This document shows positions 38,619 through 48,913 of a stretch of DNA of 64,000 nt, piece after piece. The notes beneath the pieces were generated by a model. The model was not told the origin of the DNA and made no database searches. It saw nothing but the letters and a program-made list of their open reading frames with translations. The stretch lies in NCBI GenBank assembly GCA_018401495.1, contig JAGYJX010000012.1, positions 1 through 64,000 on the forward strand, read 5' to 3'. How positions within the stretch are numbered: the stretch's first letter is position 1; each line of letters begins with the position of its first letter. The translations under genes and the position numbers were made by a program. This stretch comes from Rhodospirillaceae bacterium. GTDB taxonomy: Bacteria; Pseudomonadota; Alphaproteobacteria; Thalassobaculales; Thalassobaculaceae.

Positions 38619-39080
38619 ATGCCTTCGCCCGTGTCGGTTTCGGATCTCACCGTGCATCTGGGGTTCTGGCTGCGCATGGTCTCAAACCACGTCTCCCATG
38701 CCTTTGCGACCAAGCTGGCCAACCAGCAGGTAACGGTCGCCGAATGGAGCCTGATGCGCGCGCTTTACGGCAAGGAGCCGACGCCGCCCAGCCGGCTCGC
38801 GGACGCGATGGGCATGACGAGGGGAGCGATCACCAAGCTCGCCGACAGATTGATCGCGAAGTCGCTGATAGTGCGCGAAGCCAGCGAGAGCGATGGCCGC
38901 GCGCAAACGCTGGCGCTGACGGACCGGGGTCGCGAACTCGTGCCGGTTCTGGCCGCGCTCGCCGACCGCAACGACGCGGAGTTCTTCGAGTGCCTCACCG
39001 GGGATGAACGGGAGACGCTGGAACGCCTCCTGAAGTGCCTGGCCGAACGCGGCCACATGACCGCAATCCCGATCGAGTGA
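38619..39080 (+). CDS. MarR-family transcriptional regulator
   Basis: 153 residues. The winged helix is clear (VTVAEWSLMRALYGKEPTPP, LADAMGMTRGAITKLADRL, SDGRAQTLALTDRGREL). The ATG at 38619 is chosen because GAGG ends 5 bases before it; an upstream in-frame GTG lies inside that site. It is followed 33 bases later by a DUF1398 gene, which with the operator suggests a self-regulated two-gene unit. Effector unknown. Confidence 0.9.
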   Translation: MPSPVSVSDLTVHLGFWLRMVSNHVSHAFATKLANQQVTVAEWSLMRALYGKEPTPPSRLADAMGMTRGAITKLADRLIAKSLIVREASESDGRAQTLALTDRGRELVPVLAALADRNDAEFFECLTGDERETLERLLKCLAERGHMTAIPIE

Positions 39081-39113
39081 ACGGAATCGAGCCATATCCC
39101 GGAGGAGACTTCC

Positions 39114-39518
39114 ATGGACGATCAGCAGAAGACGACTGCCCGGATCTGTCTCGAAGGCGCCGAGAGCAACACCATGACCTTCCCCCAGATCGTCGGTGCA
39201 CTGATGGAAGCCGGTTTCGAAAGCTATGCGATCGACTTCCGGCGAGGGACCGCGACCTACTACATGCCTGAGGGAGAGAGCATCGAACTACCGGCCCATC
39301 GGGTCAGCGCGCCAGTGGCGCCGACGTTCGACACCGCACGCATGAAGACTGCGATCCAGGAAGCGCAGCGACAGGCCCCCGGCTACACCTACCTGGGCTT
39401 CTGCGAAAACGCCGTGTCGGCCGGATGCGCCGGCTACATCGTGTCGTTCTCAGGCCGCAGAGCCCTCTATATCGGGAGAACCGCCGAACACCACGTCGAG
39501 CGGTTCCCAGATCGATAG
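39114..39518 (+). CDS. DUF1398-family protein
   Basis: 134 residues, soluble. The pattern FPQIVGALMEAGFESYAIDF followed by ATYYMPEGE and QRQAPGYTYLGFCENAVSAG-AGYIV is that of DUF1398, whose function is unknown. The ribosome site GGAGGAG is excellent. It lies directly after marR and is probably controlled by it. Confidence 0.87.
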   Translation: MDDQQKTTARICLEGAESNTMTFPQIVGALMEAGFESYAIDFRRGTATYYMPEGESIELPAHRVSAPVAPTFDTARMKTAIQEAQRQAPGYTYLGFCENAVSAGCAGYIVSFSGRRALYIGRTAEHHVERFPDR

Positions 39519-39610
39519 TCGGGTCCTAAAGGCAGTGGGATCCAGAGGCCCGGAGGCGCGGGGCCAGTCGAATCCGCCCTTGCCTGCCCCCGGCGCCCCC
39601 ACACTTCCCG

Positions 39611-42600
39611 CTACGCCCGCTGCTCGCGGGCGCCGAGGGTCAGCGGCTGGGGCAGGCGGGCGATCATCTCCTTCGGCACGATCTGCCAGAACTTCGGCAT
39701 CTCGCGCTGCCAGTCCATCAGCATGCGCTCGGCGTAGCGCGACTGGGTCTCGCGGACGTGCTCGGTCACCAGCCGGCGCAGCACATCCTCCCAGTACTCG
39801 GTCTCGACCCGCTGGTGGATGACCGCCTCCGGGTTGACCCGGTGGGCGAAGGTGCCGTCGGCGTCGTAGACGAAGGCCATGCCGCCGGTCATGCCGGCCC
39901 CGAAATTGTCGCCGACCGCGCCCAGGATCACGACGGTGCCGCCGGTCATGTACTCGCAGGCGTTCGACCCGCAGCCCTCGACCACCGCCTCGGCGCCGCA
40001 GTTGCGCACGGCGAACCGCTCGCCGGCCTGGCCGGCGGCGAACAGCTTGCCGGCGGTGGCGCCGTACAGGACGGTGTTGCCGATGATGGTGTTCTCGTTC
40101 GAGGCGAACGACGCCGCCGTCATCGGCCGGACGGTGATGGTGCCGCCCGACAGCCCCTTGCCGACGTAGTCGTTGGCGTCGCCGAACACCTCGATCTTCA
40201 ACCCCTGCACCGCGAAGGCGCCGAGGCTCTGGCCGGCCGAGCCGCGCAGGCGGACGGTGATGTGGCCGGGCTGCAGGCCGCTCATGCCGTACTTGCGGAC
40301 CAGCTTCGAGCTGAGCTTGGTGCCGATGGCGCGCTGGGTGTTGGAGATGTTGTAGGTGAACTGCATCTTCTCGCCGAGCTCGAACACCGGCTTGGCGTCC
40401 TTGATGATCTGGGCGTCCAGGGTCTCGGGCACCTCGTTGCGGCCCTCGACCGTGTTGAACACCGGGTAGCCGCCGGAATCGGCGCGCACCAGGATCGGGT
40501 TCAGGTCGAGGTCGTCGAGCGACGGGTCGCCGCGGCTGACCTGGGCCAGCAGGTCGGTGCGGCCGACGATCTCCTCCAGCGACCGGGCGCCGAGCTCGGC
40601 CAGGATCTCGCGGACCTCCTCGGCGACGAACGAGAACAGGTTCACCACCCGCTCCGGCGTGCCCTCGAACTTGGCGCGCAGCACCTCGTCCTGGGTGCAG
40701 ACCCCGACCGGGCAGGTGTTGGAGTGGCATTGCCGGACCATGATGCAGCCTATCGCCACCAGCGAGGCGGTGCCGAGGCCGAACTCCTCGGCGCCCAGCA
40801 TGGCGGCGATCACCACGTCGCGTCCGGTCTTGATGCCGCCGTCGGTGCGCAGCGTCACGCTGTGCCGCAGCCGGTTCAGGGTCAGCACCTGGTGGACCTC
40901 GGACAGCCCCATCTCCCAGGGGATGCCGGCGTACTTTATCGAGGTCTGCGGGCTGGCGCCGGTGCCGCCGCCGTGTCCGGAGATCAGGATGGTGTCGGCC
41001 TTGGCCTTGGCGACGCCGGCGGCGATCGTGCCGATGCCGGTCGACGCCACCAGCTTCACGCAGACCCGGGCCTCGGGGTTGATCTGCTTGAGGTCGTAGA
41101 TCAGCTGGGCGAGGTCCTCGATCGAGTAGATGTCGTGGTGCGGCGGCGGCGAGATCAGGGTCACCCCGGGGGTGGAGTGGCGCAGCCGGGCGATCAGCCC
41201 GTTGACCTTGATGCCGGGCAGTTGGCCGCCCTCGCCGGGCTTGGCACCCTGGGCGATCTTGATCTCGATCTCGCGGCAGTTGTTCAGGTACTCGGCGGTC
41301 ACGCCGAACCGGCCGGACGCGACCTGCTTGATCGCCGAACTGGCGTTGTCGCCGTTCGGGCGCGGCCGGAACCGCGAGGGGTCCTCGCCGCCCTCGCCGG
41401 AATCCGACTTGGCGCCGATCCGGTTCATGGCGATCGACAGGGTCTCGTGGGCCTCCGGGCTGAGCGCGCCGAGCGAGATCCCCGGGGCCACCAGCCGGCG
41501 CCGGATGTCGGTGATCGACTCGACCTCGTCCAGCGGCACCGCGCCGTTCTTGGACTTGAAGCGCATCAGGTCGCGCAGGTTGACCGGCGGCTGGGCGTAC
41601 ACCGCCTCGGCGTAGCGCTTGTAGAGGTGGTAGCTGTCGCCCTCCACGGCGCGCTGCAGGGCGTGGATCATGGCAGCCGTCGAAGGCGTGGCGCTCACCG
41701 TTGCGGCGGTAGCGGTACAGGCCGCCGACCGGCAGCGGCACCGCCGCCTCGTCGTAGGCCCGGGCGTGCATCCGCAGGACCTTCTGCTGGATCCCCGACA
41801 GGCCGAGCCCGGAGATCCGCGAGCTCATGCCCGGGAAGAACCGAGCCACCAGCGCCCGGCTGAGGCCGACCGCCTCGAAGTTGTAGCCGCCGCGGTACGA
41901 GGACAGCACCGAGATGCCCATCTTCGACATGATCTTCAGCAGGCCGTCCTGGATCGCCTTCTTGTAGCGGCCGAGCGCCTCCTCGAGGGTGGCGTCGCCG
42001 AACAGGCCGCGAGCCTGGCGATCGGCGATCGCCTCCTGGGCGAGGTAGGGGTTGATGGTGGTGGCGCCGACGCCGATCAGCACCGCCAGGTAGTGCACGT
42101 CCAGGCACTCGCCGCAGCGCACGTTGACCGAGGTGAAGGTGCGCAGCTGCTGGCGGACCAGGTGGCTGTGGACGGCACCGGTGGCCAGGATCATCGGCAG
42201 GCCGGCGCGCTCGGCGCAGGTCCCCATGTCCGAGAGGATGACGTGAGTGCAGCCGCCGCGCACCGCGTCCTCGGCCTCGCGCTGGACCCGCTCGATCGCC
42301 TCCTCGAGCGCGCTCGGCCCGCCATCGGCCGGGAACGTGCAGTCGATCTCGGCCGCGGTGTCCGCCATGTAGTCGCGCATGGCGTGGAACTCGGCGTTGG
42401 TCAGCACCGGGCTCTCGAGCAGCAGGTGGTCGCACTGCTCGGAATCCTCGTCGAGGATGTTGCCGAGGTTGCCGAGCCGGGTGCGCAGGGTCATCACCCG
42501 GCGCTCGCGCAGGCTGTCGATCGGCGGGTTGGTGACCTGGCTGAAATTCTGCCGGAAGAAATGGTGCAGGCCGCGGTACTTGTCGGACAGCACGGCGATC

Positions 42601-44154
42601 GGGGTGTCGTCCCCCATCGAGCCGACCGCTTCCTTGCCGGTCTCGGCCATCGGCTGCAGGATCAGCTCCATGTCCTCCAGCGTCCAGCCGGCGACCACCT
42701 GGCGGCGGCGCAGCTCCTCGCGCGAGAACGCCGGCTTCTCCTCGTGCTCGGCCTTGATCAGCGCGTCGATCTTGGTGCTTTCCTTGATCCACTCGCCGTA
42801 GGGCTTGCGCGACGACAGCAGGTCCTTCAGCTCGCTGTCGCGGTACAGGCCGCCGTCCACCAGGTCGACGGCGATCATGTCGCCGGGATCGAGCCGGCCC
42901 TTCTCGACCACGGTGGCCTCGTCGACCCGCACCATCCCGGTCTCCGAGCCGGCGATCAGCAGGCCGTCCTGGGTCACCACGTAGCGCATCGGCCGCAGGC
43001 CGTTGCGGTCCATGCCGCCCAGGACCCAGCGCCCGCCATAGGCGGCGATCGCCGCCGGGCCGTCCCACGGCTCCATCACGGCGTTGGCGTAGGCGTACAG
43101 ATCGCGCCACGACTGCGGCATCAGGCCGTCGTCGGTCCAGGCCTCGGGGATGCACATGGTCTTGACCATGGGCAGCTCGCGCCCGGCCCGCACCATCAGC
43201 TCGAACACCGCGTCGAGCGACGCGGAATCCGACGAGCCCGACTGCACCACCGGCTTCAGGTCCTCGACGCGGTCGCCGAAATTGGCGTGCGCCATGCGGG
43301 TCTCGTGGCTGGCCATCCAGTTCACGTTGCCGCGCACGGTGTTGATCTCGCCGTTGTGGGCGAGCACGCGGAACGGCTGGGCCAGCCGCCAGGTCGGGAA
43401 GGTGTTGGTCGAATAGCGCTGGTGGTAGATCGCGAAGTTCGAGACGAAGCGCTCGTCGGTCAGGTCCGGGTAGAACGACGCCACCTGCTCGGCCAGGAAC
43501 ATGCCCTTGTAGATGATCGAGCGGCACGACAGCGAGCAGATGTAGAAATCGGTGATGTGCTCGGCGAGCGCCGCCTTCTCGATGCGCCGGCGGATGATGT
43601 AGAGGTCGCGCTCGAAATCGATCTCGGACCGGCCGACCGGGCTCGAGAACATGATCTGCTCGATCTCCGGGCGGGTCGCGTTGGCCTTTTCGCCGATCAC
43701 CTCGATGTCGACCGGCACCTGGCGCCAGCCGTAGACGAAGCAGCCGAACTTCAGGATCTCGGACTCGACGATGATCCGGCAGCGCTCCTGGGCCCCGAGG
43801 TCGGTGCGCGGCAGGAACACCATGCCGACCGCCATCCGGCCCTCGTTCAGGGTGTGGCCGGTGTGCTCGATGTGCTCGCGGAAGAAGTCGAGCGGCACCT
43901 GCAGGTGGATGCCGGCGCCGTCGCCGGTCTTGCCGTCGGCGTCGACGGCGCCGCGGTGCCAGACCGCCTGCAGGGCGGCGATCGCCGAGGTCACCACGTC
44001 GCGGCGCGGCGACCCGTCGATCGAGGCGACGAAGCCGACGCCGCAGGATTCGTGCTCGTGCGCCGGGTCGTAGGCGTGCGCCGCCTGCAGGGTGGCCGCG
44101 TTGTCGCGCCAGGCGCGGACGAACTGCTCGCCGGATCTCACGGATCTCGGTCAT
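39611..44154 (-). CDS. gltB: Glutamate synthase (NADPH) large subunit (two frameshifts)
   Basis: About 1514 residues: class II amidotransferase with the N-terminal nucleophile Cys in HESCGVGFVASIDG (a short propeptide precedes it), central domain, FMN-binding synthase domain (LISPPPHHDIYSIEDLAQL, GHGGGTGASPQTSIKYAG) with the 3Fe-4S cysteines in CHSNTCPVGVC, and a C-terminal beta-helix. It makes two glutamates from glutamine and 2-oxoglutarate. One frame break lies near 44135 (between ATG 44154, which has AGGGAG, and SGEQFVRAW) and one near 41675 (HAFDG then MIHALQ); both are single extra bases. gltD is 15 bases upstream in the same operon. Confidence 0.94.
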
Positions 44155-44168
44155 GGCTTGGCTCCCTC

Positions 44169-45611
44169 TCAGGCGGCGTCGCGGGCGCGGCCCGCGGCCT
44201 TGGCGGCGAGGTGGTCGTGGATGCGGTCGGCGACGTCGCGGCCATCGCGCACCGCCCACACCACCAGCGAGGCGCCGCGCACGATGTCGCCGGCGGCGAA
44301 CACCCCGTCGAGGCTTGTCATCATGGTCCTGAAGTCGATCCGCAGCGTGCCCCAGCGGCTGACCTCCAGCCCCTTGGCATCGAACATCACCGGCAGGTCC
44401 TCGGGGTCGAAGCCGAGGGCGGTGATCGCCATGTCGCAGTCGACGACGTAGCTGGAATCCTCGACCGGCTGCGGGGTCTGGCGGCCGGTCGCGTCGGGCA
44501 CGCCGAGGCGGACCCGGTGGCAGCGCACCCCGGCCACCCGGCCGTCGCCGATGAACGCCTCCGGCGCCGACAGCCATTGGAAATCGACGCCCTCGTCCTC
44601 GGCGTTGGCGACCTCGCGCTGCGAGCCCGGCATGTTGGCGCGGTCGCGGCGGTACAGGCAGGTCACCGAGACGGCGCCCTGCCGCACCGCGGTGCGCACG
44701 CAGTCCATCGCGGTGTCGCCGCCGCCGATCACCACGACCCGCTTGCCGGCGGCGTCGAGGGTGCCGTCGTCGAACGCCGGCACGGCGTCGCCCAGGCCCT
44801 TGCGGTTGGAGGCGGTCAGGTAGTCGAGCGCCGGGTAGATGCCGTCCAGGCCGACGCCCGGGCACATGATGTCGCGCGCCTTGTAGACGCCGGTGGCGAT
44901 CAGCACGGCGTCGTGGCGGGCCCGCAACTCCTCCAGCGTCACCGTCACGCCGATCTCGGTGTTCGGGTGGTAGACCACGCCGCCGTCCGCCAGCAGCGCG
45001 CTGCGGCGTTCGACCACGTCCTTCTCGAGCTTGAAGTTGGGAATGCCGTAGATCATCAGGCCGCCCATGCGGTCGTAGCGATCGTAGACGTGGACCTGAT
45101 AGCCGCGCTTGCGCAGCTGCTCGGCCGCCGCCAGGCCGGCCGGCCCGCCGCCGATGACGCCGACGGTCTCGGGACGCTCGCGCGGCGGCACCACCGGCTT
45201 CACCCAGCCGTTCGCGAACGCCGTCTCGGTGATGTATTTCTCGACCGAGCCGATGGTCACCGACTCGAAACCCTTCTCGATGACGCAGTTGCCTTCGCAC
45301 AGCCGGTCCTGCGGGCAGATCCGGCCGCAGATCTCCGGGAAGTTGTTGGTGGCGCTGGCGACCTCGTAGGCCTCCTCGAGCCGGCCCTCGGCGGTCAGCA
45401 TCAACCAGTCGGGGATGTTGTTGTGGAGCGGGCAGTGCACCTGGCAGAACGGCACGCCGCACTGCGAGCACCGGGCCGCCTGCTCACCGGCGGCGGCCGC
45501 GTCGAACTCGTCGTAGATCTCGCCGAAATCGCCGGCGCGCTCGTCGGCTGGCCGCTTGGTCGGCATGCGCTTGGCGGTGCCCACGAACTTCAGCATGCGG
45601 TCGGTCGTCAC
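44169..45611 (-). CDS. gltD: Glutamate synthase (NADPH) small subunit
   Basis: 480 residues. Two low-potential 4Fe-4S clusters are indicated by CSQCGVPFCQVHCPLHNNIPDW and CGRICPQDRLCEGNC. Then follow FAD (VGVIGGGPAGLAAAEQL) and NADPH (VVVIGGGDTAMDC) binding domains and a second FAD motif (GVFAAGDIVRGASLVV). It passes NADPH electrons to GltB. GTG 45611 is chosen because GGGGAGGCC precedes it; ATG 45596 is the alternative. First gene of the gltD-gltB operon. Confidence 0.94.
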   Translation of the reverse strand: MTTDRMLKFVGTAKRMPTKRPADERAGDFGEIYDEFDAAAAGEQAARCSQCGVPFCQVHCPLHNNIPDWLMLTAEGRLEEAYEVASATNNFPEICGRICPQDRLCEGNCVIEKGFESVTIGSVEKYITETAFANGWVKPVVPPRERPETVGVIGGGPAGLAAAEQLRKRGYQVHVYDRYDRMGGLMIYGIPNFKLEKDVVERRSALLADGGVVYHPNTEIGVTVTLEELRARHDAVLIATGVYKARDIMCPGVGLDGIYPALDYLTASNRKGLGDAVPAFDDGTLDAAGKRVVVIGGGDTAMDCVRTAVRQGAVSVTCLYRRDRANMPGSQREVANAEDEGVDFQWLSAPEAFIGDGRVAGVRCHRVRLGVPDATGRQTPQPVEDSSYVVDCDMAITALGFDPEDLPVMFDAKGLEVSRWGTLRIDFRTMMTSLDGVFAAGDIVRGASLVVWAVRDGRDVADRIHDHLAAKAAGRARDAA

Positions 45612-45927
45612 GATGGCCTCCCCTTGGATCCGGGCGCTTCTCCAGGCGCTGTCGAAGGCTCGCGCGGCGCTCCCGGGGCGATTTCTATACACAATGCCAC
45701 GACTGGACGAAAGCGGGTTACGGCCAGTTAGGGCAGGAATAGTGACTATTTCCATACCGTCACCGCTGCGCTGCCGTCCCGACGCGGACGAAACGGCGCC
45801 CGGGGCCCGCAACAAGTTCCGCTTCGGGACTACTTTCCGGGGTGTCCCGACAGCCTTGGAATGACTAAGGTTTCGCGCCTTTTTCATCGGGGAGTCGCGG
45901 CACCCCCGACAGCGGGGAGCGCGCTAC
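45612..45927. other. Divergent intergenic region between gltD and uppP
   Basis: 316 bases without a gene. It contains an AT-richer patch (45685-45770) and a 13-base palindrome AATAGT-G-ACTATT at 45738-45750, a candidate operator for gltDB. The rest is GC-rich; no RNA gene recognised. Confidence 0.5.
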
Positions 45928-46729
45928 GTGCCGATTGAGCAATTGATCATTCTGGCGCTGGTCCAGGGCATCACCGAGTTCCTGCCGATCAGTTCGTCGG
46001 GGCATTTGATCCTGGTCCCGCACCTCACGGGGGAGGTGGACCAGGGACCGATCATCGACGTTGCCGTGCACGTCGGGACGCTCGGCGCCGTCATGCTGTA
46101 CCTGTGGCGCGACATCGCCCGCATGCTGTTCGGGCCTGGGAATGGCGGTCCGCGGTCGCGTTGATCCGGGCGCGCGGCTGGCCTTCCAGTTGATCGTCGC
46201 GACCCTGCCGCTGGTGGCCGCGGGCTACGCGGCGTCACGCTGGCTCACGATCGACCTGCGGTCGATCGAGGTGATCGGCTGGGCCACGCTCGGCTTCGGG
46301 ATCCTGCTGTGGGTCGTCGACCGCGCCGGGCTGACGATCCGCAAGATCGAGCACCTCGGCTACGGCGGGGCGCTGTTCATCGGCGCCTCGCAGGTGCTGG
46401 CGCTGATCCCCGGCACCAGCCGTTCCGGCATCACCATGACCGCCGCGCGCATGCTCGGCTTCGAGCGCTCGGAAGCCGCGCGTTTCTCGATGCTGCTGGC
46501 GATCCCGGCGATCATCGCGGCCGGCACCCTGGCCGGACTCGACCTCTACGAGGCGGGCGATTCCCGGGTGACGGCGGACGCCCTGATCGCCGGCGGCCTC
46601 GCCCTGGTGACCGCCCTGATCGCCATCGTGGCGATGATGGGCTGGCTGAGGCGCGCCAGCTTCACGCCCTTCGTGATCTACCGGGTCGCCCTCGGCCTCG
46701 GCCTGCTGGCCTGGCACTATTTCGGCTGA
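45928..46729 (+). CDS. uppP: Undecaprenyl-diphosphatase (one frameshift)
   Basis: About 267-residue inner-membrane enzyme that dephosphorylates undecaprenyl pyrophosphate for cell-wall carrier recycling and gives bacitracin resistance. Family motifs are [17 protein letters not shown] near the N-terminus and [18 protein letters not shown] mid-protein, with eight helices. GTG 45928 follows GCGGGGAG. The frame breaks near 46138 (TTCGGGCCTGGG, expected TTCGGCCTGGG). Since the function is normally essential or near it, the break is probably not biological. Confidence 0.92.
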
Positions 46730-46754
46730 CCGGACCGCGGCAGCCGGCCGCCGG

Positions 46755-47710
46755 TCAGGCCGGCGCCCGGCCGCCGGCGTAGCGGCCGCCGGCCCTGAAC
46801 TTGTCCATGTAGCCGGGCAGGACGATCTCCAGCGGCGTCGCCTCGATGCCGAGGTCGGCGAGCGTCCGCGCGCCGGCGGCGACCACGTTGTCGCGCTTCA
46901 GCAGCTCGACCTGGTCGCGGGTCACCGGCGGCGACGGCAGCAGCTCGAACGACCGCGGCCATCGCCGAGGCCACCGGGAACGGCACCGCCACCAGCGCGC
47001 GCTTCCGGCGGATCTCCAGCAGCATCATCTCCAGCAGGCGCCGGAAGGTGTAGACCGACGGCCCGCCGAGTTCGTAGGTGCCGCCGGCCGCGTCGACCCG
47101 GTCGATCGCCGCCAGCGCCGCCGCCGCCACGTCGTCGACATAGACCGGCTGGAACTTGGTGGCGCCGCCGCCGAACAGCGGCAACGCCGGGGCCATCTGC
47201 GCCATCGACGCGAAACGGTTGAAGAAGGAATCGTCCGGCCCGAACACGATCGAGGGCCGCAGGATGGTGGCGGCGGGGAACGCCGCCAGCACCGCCGCCT
47301 CGCCCGCCGCCTTGCTGCGCGCGTAGGCCGAGGCGCTGTCCGGGTCGGCGCCGATCGCCGAGACGTGGACGAACGCCTTCGCCCCGGCCGCGCTGGCGGC
47401 CTTGGCGATGGTCCCCGGCGCCGTCGCCTGGACCGCCTCGAAGGTGTTGCGCCCCGACGGGTGCAGGATACCCACGAGGTTGATCACGACGTCGGCGCCC
47501 GACACCGCGCGGGCCACCGCGTCGGGATCGGTGATGTCGGCGCGCATCGGCGTGACCTGGCCGACCGTTCCCATGGGGCGCAGGAACTTGGCGCGCTCGA
47601 CGTCGCGGCAGACCGCGTTGACGCGCACACCCGCGGCCCGCCAGCTCCCGGACGATGTTCCGCCCGATGAACCCGGACGCTCCGAACACGGTGGCGAGCT
47701 TGCCCTGCAT
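46755..47710 (-). CDS. Complex I NDUFA9-type NAD(P)-binding protein (two frameshifts)
   Basis: About 318 residues of the atypical SDR group. The Rossmann motif TVFGASGFIGRNIV begins at residue 7, followed by VNLVGILHPSGRNTFEAV, HVSAIGAD, YARSKAAGE and VYVDDVAAA. Bacterial members resemble the NDUFA9 accessory subunit of respiratory complex I. ATG 47710 has GAGAGGGAA upstream. Two single-base insertions (near 47640 and near 46953) break the frame; the C-terminal part (FELLPSPPVTRDQVELLKRDN) continues in the third frame to 46755. Confidence 0.85.
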
Positions 47711-47828
47711 GGCACGTTCCCTCTCGGCGATGGCGGCGACGGTCGGCTTATAATACAGCGCCGCCGCCGCAGGGGGAGCGCGAATTCGCGCCCCGCCACC
47801 CTCGGCTGCGAAGCCGAGCGAAAACCCT

Positions 47829-47857
47829 TTGACAGCGCGTTGGGGCGCCACTATGTC
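47829..47857 (+). promoter_or_regulatory. Sigma-70-type promoter of tRNA-Leu
   Basis: TTGACA (47829-47834), exactly 17 bases, then TATGTC (47852-47857), 39 bases before the mature tRNA. The -35 box is consensus. Confidence 0.72.
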
Positions 47858-47896
47858 TGCGCTCCCGTGACGGCGCCGTACGCGCCTCCGCACCCT

Positions 47897-47983
47897 GCCC
47901 AGGTGGCGGAATTGGTAGACGCGCTAGCTTCAGGTGCTAGTGGCCGAAAGGTCGTGGAAGTTCGAGTCTTCTCCTGGGCACCA
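47897..47983 (+). tRNA. tRNA-Leu (anticodon CAG)
   Basis: Cloverleaf read directly: acceptor GCCCAGG (47897-47903) pairs perfectly with CCTGGGC (47973-47979); anticodon stem CTAGC/GCTAG with CAG at 47931-47933; a long variable arm (class II tRNA); T-loop TTCGAGT; encoded 3' ACCA at 47980-47983. Decodes CUG leucine codons. Confidence 0.95.
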
Positions 47984-48005
47984 TCGCCTCGTACGAGCCA
48001 GAAAG

Positions 48006-48041
48006 ACCACCGGTCACCCTCCAAGGGTGCGGTGGCTTTTG
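48006..48041 (+). terminator. Intrinsic terminator after tRNA-Leu
   Basis: Stem CCACCG (48007-48012) with CGGTGG (48030-48035) stacked on CACCCT (48015-48020) with AGGGTG (48024-48029), a two-base bulge between, then CTTTT. It is 23 bases after the tRNA CCA end. Confidence 0.78.
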
Positions 48042-48134
48042 GCGTTCGACAGCCGCGATGACGGTCCGGCGCCTGCCGGGCCCCGCCTGGCGGATTGACC
48101 GCAGGCAGGCCCCGGTTGCGCAACCCGGCGGCGT

Positions 48135-48539
48135 CTAGCGGGGGCCTTCCACGCTCAGGACCGTCAGGTCGTACTGGCGCCCGTCGCGGGTGGTCCACGC
48201 GATCGACTGGCCGGCCGACAGGCCGAGCAGGGCCGTTCCGATCGGCGTCATGATCGAGATCCTGCCCTTGTCGACGTCGGCCTCGCCAGGAAACACCAGG
48301 GTGACGCGGGTGCGCCCGCCACGCTCGGACTCGAACTCCACCGTGGATCCCATCCGGACCACGCCGACCGGAACCACCGTCGCCGCGACGATCTTGGCGC
48401 GGTCCAGTTCCGACAGGAGTTCTTCGGCCACCTCCGGCGAGCGGGCGAGGGCCGAGGAGGCGAGATCGAGCAACCGGTCGTAGTCGATCTCACTGACCGT
48501 GATGTCGGGTTTCCGTCTGTCCTGCAAAGTCTCGCGCAT
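48135..48539 (-). CDS. rnk: Rnk-like GreA/GreB-family regulator
   Basis: 134 residues. An N-terminal helical part (ITVSEIDYDRLLDLASSAL) is followed by the GreA/GreB C-terminal FKBP-like domain (VVRMGSTVEFESE, VTLVFPGEAD, ISIMTPIGTALLGLSAGQSI). The short N-terminal hairpin lacks a long coiled coil, fitting Rnk (nucleoside diphosphate kinase regulator), which binds RNA polymerase. ATG 48539 has a GGAGGC site; an upstream in-frame ATG at 48569 lacks one. Confidence 0.85.
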   Translation of the reverse strand: MRETLQDRRKPDITVSEIDYDRLLDLASSALARSPEVAEELLSELDRAKIVAATVVPVGVVRMGSTVEFESERGGRTRVTLVFPGEADVDKGRISIMTPIGTALLGLSAGQSIAWTTRDGRQYDLTVLSVEGPR

Positions 48540-48913
48540 CGCGAAGCCTCCATATGTTTTTGCCGTCATGGCACCGCGGCACGAAGACCGGCCCAGGGTG
48601 GAAAGTATTTCGGAAATATCGTGTCGCGCGGCTGACGAGCGATGCTGCCGTCGTCGCGGTCACGCCTCGCTGCGCTGACGGGTCGGGAGAGTAGCGTCTG
48701 GAACCGGACGGCCTCGGGCCAGCCAGTCGGCGGTTCCGGCCAGGCTCCTCTAGCTTGTCCCGCCCCCTCCCCTTGTCAAGGATCGCCGGTCGGCCCACCT
48801 CGGCTCGGTGGCTGGATCGTCCGCGCCAAATCGCATAAGGAACGTGGAGGCTGGGACAACCCGGCCGAAACCGTGACGGACCCCATGAGCCCCTTCGCAA
48901 GCGAGCCCGCCGA
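48540..48913. other. Intergenic region between rnk and rnd
   Basis: 374 bases without a supported gene. It contains a perfect 13-base palindrome TATTTC-G-GAAATA at 48606-48618, about 70 bases upstream of rnk, and a pyrimidine-rich stretch near 48765. No RNA gene recognised. Confidence 0.45.

Noticed and set aside
41670..45731. Very long plus-strand open frame (over 1300 codons) across gltB and gltD
   Set aside because: Composition is Ala/Val/Gly/His-rich with no domain, and both minus-strand gltB and gltD match known enzymes over the same bases.
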